From the NCBI GenBank assembly GCA_031769625.1, contig JAUIMM010000645.1:1096001-1160000 (forward strand): a stretch of 64,000 bases of DNA. The letters run 5' to 3'. The position numbers and the translations under genes were made by a program. Within the stretch, counting starts at the first letter, position 1; each line of letters begins with the position of its first letter. Below the pieces are notes generated by a model, which saw only the letters and a list, made by a program, of their open reading frames with translations, searched no databases and was not told the origin of the DNA. Shown in pieces: positions 55,192 through 64,000 of the stretch. The DNA comes from Taudactylus pleione (taxonomy: Eukaryota > Chordata > Amphibia > Anura > Myobatrachidae).

Positions 55192-58100
55192 ATCAAGTCA
55201 CTAATAATAACCAAATACAGTACCAAGGATCAGACTGACTCAAGTCACTAAGAATAGCCAAACACAGTACCAAGGATCAGACTGACTCAGGTCACTAATA
55301 ATAGCCAAACACAGTACCAAGGATCAGACTGAATCAGGTCACTAATAATAGCCAAACACATTACCAAGGATCAGACTGAATCAGGTCACTAGGAATAGCC
55401 AAACACAGTACCAAGGATCAGACTGACTCAGGTCACTAAGAATAGCCAAACACAGTACCAAGGATCAGACTGAATCAGGTCACTAAGAATAGCCAAGCAC
55501 AGTACCAAGGATCAGACTGAATCAGGTCACTAATAATAGCCAAACACAGTACCAAGGATCAGACAGAATCAGGTCACTAAGAATAGCCAAACACAGTACC
55601 TAGGATCAGACTGAATCAGGTCACTAAGAATAGCCAAACACAGTACCAAGGATCAGACAGAATCATGTCACTAAGAATAGCCAAACACAGTACCAAGGAT
55701 CAGACTGAATCAGATCACTAAGAATAGCCAAACACAGTACCAAGGATCAGACTGAATCATGTCACTAAGAATAGCCAAACACAGTACCAAGGATCAGACT
55801 GAATCAGGTCACTAAGAATAGACAAACACAGTTCCAAGGATCAGACTGAATCAGGTCACTAAGAATAGCCAAACACAGTACCGAGGATCAGACTGACTCA
55901 GGTCACTAATAATAGCCAAACACAGTACCAAGGATCAGACTGACTCAGGTCACTAATAATAACCAAACACAGTACCGAGGATCAGACTGACTCATGTCAC
56001 TAATAATAACCAAACACAGTACCAAGGATCAGACTGAATCAGGTCACTAAGAATAGCCAAACACAGTACCAAGGATCAGACTGACTCATGTCACTAATAA
56101 TAGCCAAACACAGTACCAAGGATCAGACTGAATCAGGTCACTAAGAATAGCCAAACACAGTACCAAGGATCAGACAGAATCAGGTCACTAAGAATAGCCA
56201 AACACAGTACCAAGGATCAGACTGAATCAGGTCACTAAGAATAGCCAAACACAGTACCAAGGATCAGACTGACTCAGGTCACTAAGAATAGCCAAACACA
56301 GTACCAAGGATCAGATGAATCATGTCACTAATAATAAACAAACACAGTACGAAGGATCAGACTGAATCAGGTCACTAAGAATAGCCAAACACAGTACCAA
56401 GATCAGACTGAATCAGGTCACTAAGAATAGCCAAACACAGTACCAAGGATCAGACTGACTCATGTCACTAAGAATAGCCAAACTCAGTACCAAGGATCAG
56501 ACTGACTCAGGTCACTAATAATAGCCAAACACAGTACCAAGGATCAGACTGAATCAGGTCACTAATAATAGCCAAACACATTACCAAGGATCAGACTGAA
56601 TCAGGTCACTAGGAATAGCCAAACACAGTACCAAGGATCAGACTGACTCAGGTCACTAAGAATAGCCAAACACAGTACCAAGGATCAGACTGAATCAGGT
56701 CACTAAGAATAGCCAAGCACAGTACCAAGGATCAGACTGAATCAGGTCACTAATAATAGCCAAACACAGTACCAAGGATCAGACAGAATCAGGTCACTAA
56801 GAATAGCCAAACACAGTACCTAGGATCAGACTGAATCAGGTCACTAAGAATAGCCAAACACAGTACCAAGGATCAGACAGAATCATGTCACTAAGAATAG
56901 CCAAACACAGTACCAAGGATCAGACTGAATCAGATCACTAAGAATAGCCAAACACAGTACCAAGGATCAGACTGAATCATGTCACTAAGAATAGCCAAAC
57001 ACAGTACCAAGGATCAGACTGAATCAGGTCACTAAGAATAGACAAACACAGTTCCAAGGATCAGACTGAATCAGGTCACTAAGAATAGCCAAACACAGTA
57101 CCGAGGATCAGACTGACTCAGGTCACTAATAATAGCCAAACACAGTACCAAGGATCAGACTGACTCAGGTCACTAATAATAACCAAACACAGTACCGAGG
57201 ATCAGACTGACTCATGTCACTAATAATAACCAAACACAGTACCAAGGATCAGACTGAATCAGGTCACTAAGAATAGCCAAACACAGTACCAAGGATCAGA
57301 CTGACTCATGTCACTAATAATAGCCAAACACAGTACCAAGGATCAGACTGAATCAGGTCACTAAGAATAGCCAAACACAGTACCAAGGATCAGACAGAAT
57401 CAGGTCACTAAGAATAGCCAAACACAGTACCAAGGATCAGACTGAATCAGGTCACTAAGAATAGCCAAACACAGTACCGAGGATCAGACTGAATCAGGTC
57501 TCTAAGAATAGCCAAACACAGTACCAAGGATCAGACTGACTCAGGTCTCTAAGAATAGCCAAACACAGTACCAAGGATCAGACTGAATCAGGTCACTAAG
57601 AATAGCCATACACAGTACCAAGGATCATACTGAATCAGGTCACTAAGAATAGTCAAACACAGTACCAAGGATCAGACTGAATCAGGTCACTAATAATAGC
57701 CAAATACAGTACCAAGGATCAGACTGACTCAGGTGACTAAGAATAGCCAAACACAGTACCAAGGATCAGACTGACTCAGGTCACTAAGAATAACCAAACA
57801 CAGTACCAAGGATCAGACAGAATCAGGTCACTAAGAATAGCCAAACACAGTACCAAGGATCAGACTGAATCATGTCACTAATAATAGCCAAACACAGTAC
57901 CAAGGATCAGACTGAATCAGGTCACTGAGAATAACCAAACACAGTACCAAGGATCAGACTGAATCAGGTCACTAAGAATAGCCAAACACAGTACCAAGGA
58001 TCAGACTGAATCAGGTCACTGAGAATAACCAAACACAGTACAGAGGATCAGACTGAATCAGGTCACTAAGAATAGCCAAACACAGTACCAAGGATCAGAC

Positions 58101-58996
58101 TGACTCAGGTCACTAAGAATAGCCAAATACAGTACCAAGGATCAGACTGAATCAGGTCACTAAGATTAACCAAACACAGTACCAAGGATCAGACTGACTC
58201 AGGTCACTAAGAATAGCCAAATACAGTACCAAGGATCAGACTGAATCAGGTCACTAAGATTAACCAAACACAGTGCCAAGGATCAGACTGAATCAGGTCA
58301 CTAAGAATAGCCAAACACAGTACCATGGATCAAACTGAATCAGGTCACTAAGAATAGCCAAACACAGTACCAAGGATCAGACTGACTCAGGTCACTAAGA
58401 TTAACCAAACACAGTACCAAGGATCAGACTGAATCAGGTCACTAAGAATAGCCAAACACAGTACCAAGGATCAGACTGACTCAGGTCACTAAGAATAGCC
58501 AAACACAGTACCAAGGATCAGACTGACTCATGTCACTAATAATAGCCAAATACAGTACCAAGGATCAGACTGACTCAAGTCACTAATAATAACCAAACAC
58601 AGTACCAAGGATCAGACTGACTCAGGTCACTAAGAATAGCCAAACACAGTACCAAGGATCAGACTGAATCAGGTCACTAAGAATAGCCAAACACAGTACC
58701 AAGGATCAGACTGAATCAGATCACTAAGAATAGCCAAACACAGTACCAAGGATCAGACTGAATCAGGTCACTAATAATAGCCAAATACAGTACCAAGGAT
58801 CAGACTGACTCAGGTCACAAAGAATAGCCAAACACAGTACCAAGGATCAGACTGACTCAGGTCACTAAGAATAGCCAAACACATTACCAAGGATCAGACT
58901 GACTCAGGTCACTAATAATAACCAAACACAGTACCAAGGATTAGACTGAATCATGTCACTAAGAATAGCCAAACACAGTACCAAGGATCAGACTGA
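55192..58996 (+). repeat. Right-domain HOR R4, 81 monomers (R3 type plus 26-monomer duplication)
   Basis: It is 3805 bp, 81x47 minus 2, the deletions being CAGATGAATC near 56312 and CCAAGATC near 56400. Inside it the segments from 55281 and 56501 repeat at offset 1220 (26 monomers minus 2), marked by GACAAACAC at 55821 and 57041. This accounts for the difference from R3 (55+26=81). A private AATAAACAAAC monomer with ACGAAGG lies near 56335. Confidence 0.8.
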
Positions 58997-61900
58997 ATCA
59001 AGTCACTAATAATAACCAAATACAGTACCAAGGATCAGACTGACTCAAGTCACTAAGAATAGCCAAACACAGTACCAAGGATCAGACTGACTCAGGTCAC
59101 TAATAATAGCCAAACACAGTACCAAGGATCAGACTGAATCAGGTCACTAATAATAGCCAAACACATTACCAAGGATCAGACTGAATCAGGTCACTAGGAA
59201 TAGCCAAACACAGTACCAAGGATCAGACTGACTCAGGTCACTAAGAATAGCCAAACACAGTACCAAGGATCAGACTGAATCAGGTCACTAAGAATAGCCA
59301 AGCACAGTACCAAGGATCAGACTGAATCAGGTCACTAATAATAGCCAAACACAGTACCAAGGATCAGACAGAATCAGGTCACTAAGAATAGCCAAACACA
59401 GTACCTAGGATCAGACTGAATCAGGTCACTAAGAATAGCCAAACACAGTACCAAGGATCAGACAGAATCATGTCACTAAGAATAGCCAAACACAGTACCA
59501 AGGATCAGACTGAATCAGATCACTAAGAATAGCCAAACACAGTACCAAGGATCAGACTGAATCATGTCACTAAGAATAGCCAAACACAGTACCAAGGATC
59601 AGACTGAATCAGGTCACTAAGAATAGACAAACACAGTTCCAAGGATCAGACTGAATCAGGTCACTAAGAATAGCCAAACACAGTACCGAGGATCAGACTG
59701 ACTCAGGTCACTAATAATAGCCAAACACAGTACCAAGGATCAGACTGACTCAGGTCACTAATAATAACCAAACACAGTACCAAGGATCAGACTGACTCAT
59801 GTCACTAAGAATAGCCAAACACAGTACCAAGGATCAGACTTACTCATGTCATCAAGAATAGCCAAACACAGTACCAAGGATCAGACTGAATCAGGTCACT
59901 AATAATAGCCAAACACAGTACCAAGGATCAGACTGAATCAGGTCACTAATAATAGCCAAACACATTACCAAGGATCAGACTGAATCAGGTCACTAAGAAT
60001 AGCCAAACACAGTACCAAGGATCAGACTGACTCAGGTCACTAAGAATAGCCAAACACAGTGCCAAGGATCAGACTGAATCAGGTCACTAAGAATAGCCAA
60101 GCACAGTACCAAGGATCAGACTGAATCAGGTCACTAATAATAGCCAAACACAGTACCAAGGATCAGACAGAATCAGGTCACTAAGAATAGCCAAACACAG
60201 TACCTAGGATCAGACTGAATCAGGTCACTAAGAATAGCCAAACACAGTACCAAGGATCAGACAGAATCATGTCACTAAGAATAGCCAAACACAGTACCAA
60301 GGATCAGACTGACTCATGTCATCAGGAATAGCCAAACACAGTACCAAGAATCAGACTGACTCAGGTCACTAATAATAACCAAACACAGTACCGAGGATCA
60401 GACTGACTCAGGTCACTAAGAATAGCCAAACACAGTACCAAGGATCAGACTGACTCAGGTCACTAATAATAACCAAACACAGTACCAAGGATCAGACTGA
60501 CTCAGGTCACTAATAATAACCAAACACAGTACCAAGGATCAGACTGACTCAGGTCACTAAGAATAGCCAAACACAGTACCAAGGATCAGACTGACTCAGA
60601 TCACTAATAATAACCAAACACAGTACCGAGGATCAGACTGACTCAGGTCACTAATAATAACCAAACACAGTACCAAGGATCAGACTGAATCAGGTCACTA
60701 AGAATAGCCAAACACAGTACCAAGGATCAGACTGACTCATGTCACTAATAATAGCCAAACACAGTACCAAGGATCAGACTGAATCAGGTCACTAAGAATA
60801 GCCAAACACAGTACCAAGGATCAGACAGAATCAGGTCACTAAGAATAGCCAAACACAGTACCAAGGATCAGACTGAATCAGGTCACTAAGAATAGCCAAA
60901 CACAGTACCAAGGATCAGACTGACTCAGGTCACTAAGAATAGCCAAACACAGTACCAAGATCAGACTGAATCAGGTCACTAAGAATAGCCAAACACAGTA
61001 CCAAGGATCAGACTGACTCATGTCACTAAGAATAGCCAAACTCAGTACCAAGGATCAGACTGACTCAGGTCACTAAGAATAGCCAAACACAGTACCAAGG
61101 ATCAGACTGACTCAGGTCACTAAGAATAGCCAAACACAGTACCAAGGATCAGACTGACTCATGTCACTAATAATAGCCAAACACAGTACCAAGGATCAGA
61201 CTGAATCAGGTCACTAAGAATAGATAAACACAGTACCAAGGATCAGACTGACTCATGTCACTAAGAATAGCCAAACACAGTACAAAGGATCAGACTGACT
61301 CATGTCACTAAGAATAGCCAAATACAGTATCAAGGATCAGACTGACTCAGTTCACTAATAATAGCCAAACACAGTACCGAGGATCAGACTGAATCAGGTC
61401 ACTAAGAATAGCCAAACACAGTACCAAGGATCAGACTGAATCAGGTCACTAAGAATAGCCAAACACAGTACCGAGGATCAGACTGAATCAGGTCTCTAAG
61501 AATAGCCAAACACAGTACCAAGGATCAGACTGACTCAGGTCTCTAAGAATAGCCAAACACAGTACCAAGGATCAGACTGAATCAGGTCACTAAGAATAGC
61601 CATACACAGTACCAAGGATCATACTGAATCAGGTCACTAAAAATAGTCAAACACAGTACCAAGGATCAGACTGAATCAGGTCACTAATAATAGCCAAATA
61701 CAGTACCAAGGATCAGACTGACTCAGGTGACTAAGAATAGCCAAACACAGTACCAAGGATCAGACTGACTCAGGTCACTAAGAATAACCAAACACAGTAC
61801 CAAGGATCAGACAGAATCAGGTCACTAAGAATAGCCAAACACAGTACCAAGGATCAGACTGAATCATGTCACTAATAATAGCCAAACACAGTACCAAGGA

Positions 61901-62990
61901 TCAGACTGAATCAGGTCACTGAGAATAACCAAACACAGTACCAAGGATCAGACTGAATCAGGTCACTAAGAATAGCCAAACACAGTACCAAGGATCAGAC
62001 TGAATCAGGTCACTGAGAATAACCAAACACAGTACAGAGGATCAGACTGAATCAGGTCACTAAGAATAGCCAAACACAGTACCAAGGATCAGACTGACTC
62101 AGGTCACTAAGAATAGCCAAATACAGTACCAAGGATCAGACTGAATCAGGTCACTAAGATTAACCAAACACAGTACCAAGGATCAGACTGACTCAGGTCA
62201 CTAAGAATAGCCAAATACAGTACCAAGGATCAGACTGAATCAGGTCACTAAGATTAACCAAACACAGTGCCAAGGATCAGACTGAATCAGGTCACTAAGA
62301 ATAGCCAAACACAGTACCATGGATCAAACTGAATCAGGTCACTAAGAATAGCCAAACACAGTACCAAGGATCAGACTGACTCAGGTCACTAAGATTAACC
62401 AAACACAGTACCAAGGATCAGACTGAATCAGGTCACTAAGAATAGCCAAACACAGTACCAAGGATCAGACTGACTCAGGTCACTAAGAATAGCCAAACAC
62501 AGTACCAAGGATCAGACTGACTCATGTCACTAATAATAGCCAAATACAGTACCAAGGATCAGACTGACTCAAGTCACTAATAATAACCAAACACAGTACC
62601 AAGGATCAGACTGACTCAGGTCACTAAGAATAGCCAAACACAGTACCAAGGATCAGACTGAATCAGGTCACTAAGAATAGCCAAACACAGTACCAAGGAT
62701 CAGACTGAATCAGATCACTAAGAATAGCCAAACACAGTACCAAGGATCAGACTGAATCAGGTCACTAATAATAGCCAAATACAGTACCAAGGATCAGACT
62801 GACTCAGGTCACAAAGAATAGCCAAACACAGTACCAAGGATCAGACTGACTCAGGTCACAAAGAATAGCCAAACACATTACCAAGGATCAGACTGACTCA
62901 GGTCACTAATAATAACCAAACACAGTACCAAGGATTAGACTGAATCATGTCACTAAGAATAGCCAAACACAGTACCAAGGATCAGACTGA
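58997..62990 (+). repeat. Right-domain HOR R5, 85 monomers
   Basis: It is 3994 bp, 85x47 minus the CCAAGATC deletion near 60957. Its first part follows R3 and R4 (GACAAACAC near 59628). From GTCATCAAG at 59848 onward it follows R1 and R2, so it is a recombinant of the two types. CCATACAC stands at 61600. Confidence 0.8.
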
Positions 62991-64000
62991 ATCAAGTCAC
63001 TAATAATAACCAAATACAGTACCAAGGATCAGACTGACTCAAGTCACTAAGAATAGCCAAACACAGTACCAAGGATCAGACTGACTCAGGTCACTAATAA
63101 TAGCCAAACACAGTACCAAGGATCAGACTGAATCAGGTCACTAATAATAGCCAAACACATTACCAAGGATCAGACTGAATCAGGTCACTAGGAATAGCCA
63201 AACACAGTACCAAGGATCAGACTGACTCAGGTCACTAAGAATAGCCAAACACAGTACCAAGGATCAGACTGAATCAGGTCACTAAGAATAGCCAAGCACA
63301 GTACCAAGGATCAGACTGAATCAGGTCACTAATAATAGCCAAACACAGTACCAAGGATCAGACAGAATCAGGTCACTAAGAATAGCCAAACACAGTACCT
63401 AGGATCAGACTGAATCAGGTCACTAAGAATAGCCAAACACAGTACCAAGGATCAGACAGAATCATGTCACTAAGAATAGCCAAACACAGTACCAAGGATC
63501 AGACTGAATCAGATCACTAAGAATAGCCAAACACAGTACCAAGGATCAGACTGAATCATGTCACTAAGAATAGCCAAACACAGTACCAAGGATCAGACTG
63601 AATCAGGTCACTAAGAATAGACAAACACAGTTCCAAGGATCAGACTGAATCAGGTCACTAAGAATAGCCAAACACAGTACCGAGGATCAGACTGACTCAG
63701 GTCACTAATAATAGCCAAACACAGTACCAAGGATCAGACTGACTCAGGTCACTAATAATAACCAAACACAGTACCGAGGATCAGACTGACTCATGTCACT
63801 AATAATAACCAAACACAGTACCAAGGATCAGACTGAATCAGGTCACTAAGAATAGCCAAACACAGTACCAAGGATCAGACTGACTCATGTCACTAATAAT
63901 AGCCAAACACAGTACCAAGGATCAGACTGAATCAGGTCACTAAGAATAGCCAAACACAGTACCAAGGATCAGACAGAATCAGGTCACTAAGAATAGCCAA
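62991..64000 (+). repeat. Right-domain HOR R6, truncated by the window end
   Basis: It starts with AATCAAGTCACTAAT and follows R3 and R4 (CTAGGAATAG, CAAGCACAG, CCTAGG, GACAAACAC near 63621). It is cut at the window edge in the middle of a monomer. The HOR therefore continues beyond the window. Confidence 0.85.

Larger units (their letters stand above)
1..64000 (+). repeat. Satellite DNA array, 47-bp monomer, about 1362 copies
   Basis: The whole window is a head-to-tail array of one 47-bp monomer. Taking the first base as position 1, the consensus has CAGGTCACTAA at 1-11, AATAGCC at 13-19, GTACC at 27-31, GGATC at 34-38 and ACTGA at 41-45. The last complete monomer ends at 63979 and a 21-nt partial copy follows. 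No orientation switch, insertion of other sequence or unique flank is visible. Composition of the consensus is 20 A, 11 C, 9 G, 7 T. Stop codons in every frame on both strands exclude a repeat protein. Most monomers differ from the consensus at none to four positions. I do not recognise the family. A satellite in eukaryotic heterochromatin is the natural reading, but the chromosomal position cannot be told from the sequence. Confidence 0.98.

Noticed and set aside
1..64000. CRISPR array (regular short period over a long distance)
   Set aside because: There are no unique spacers: the entire 47-bp period is repeated, and no cas genes are present.
1..64000. Repetitive protein gene encoded by the 47-bp unit
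   Set aside because: Stops at monomer positions 9, 15 and 43 on the plus strand, and TGA/TAG on the minus strand, rotate through all three frames every 141 bp. The longest open stretches are only a few tens of codons.
1..64000. Centromeric CENP-B box or telomere repeat within the array
   Set aside because: The CENP-B box needs CpG bases that the consensus lacks, and no TTAGGG-like tandem run was seen.
1..64000. Transposon insertion or unique island hidden between repeats
   Set aside because: Monomer phase is continuous and the full length is explained by 1-bp indels, leaving no room for inserted sequence.

Overview
The whole 64-kb window is one tandem satellite array. I see no gene, RNA gene, mobile element, CRISPR array or unique flanking sequence. 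The unit is a 47-bp monomer, always in the same orientation, that runs in from the left edge and out past the right edge, so the real array is longer than the window. Counting phase from base 1 to the last complete monomer (ending at 63979) gives 1362 monomers with a net length of 1362x47 minus 35. By eye I found 40 single-base deletions and 5 single-base insertions, which account for that -35 exactly. About 97% of the monomers are therefore exactly 47 bp.

The array is non-coding by construction. The consensus carries stop codons on both strands (plus-strand TAA at monomer position 9, TAG at 15, TGA at 43). Because 47 is not a multiple of 3, each stop visits all three frames every 141 bp. The consensus is about 43% G+C, has no CpG, and is very A-rich on this strand (20 A against 7 T). 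A homogenised array of this size with higher-order structure points to a eukaryotic chromosome, in pericentromeric, centromeric, subtelomeric or other heterochromatin. I do not recognise the monomer and cannot name the species.

Layout: (1) 1 to about 21.7 kb is a left domain of irregular higher-order repeats (HORs), cut into nine blocks of 50, 31, 61, 52, 30, 79, 37, 41 and 71 monomers by a rare monomer with GAGAAACACATT. (2) About 21.7 to 44.4 kb is a mosaic middle domain. It holds a 700-bp tandem duplication, a block of about 2 kb present at 26.8-28.9 and 34.4-36.5 kb (half of it again at 29.25-30.3 kb), a region at 30.4-33.4 kb assembled from pieces resembling four other places in the window, a 2.44-kb tandem repeat at 37-40.5 kb and a 1.9-kb tandem repeat at 41-44.4 kb. 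(3) 44,431 to the right edge is a right domain with a long HOR: two almost identical 4088-bp copies (87 monomers), then derivatives of 55, 81 and 85 monomers and a cut-off sixth copy.

Every length step between matching markers is a whole number of monomers once the catalogued 1-bp indels are counted. That is the signature of in-register unequal exchange or gene conversion. Two sequence features may deserve experimental attention: a near-palindrome spanning each monomer junction, whose centre is the commonest polymorphic base, and the resulting hundreds of copies of TGACTCA next to AGGTCA, which match AP-1/Gcn4 and nuclear-receptor half-site consensus sequences. Function is unknown, and I found no evidence of an undescribed gene system.
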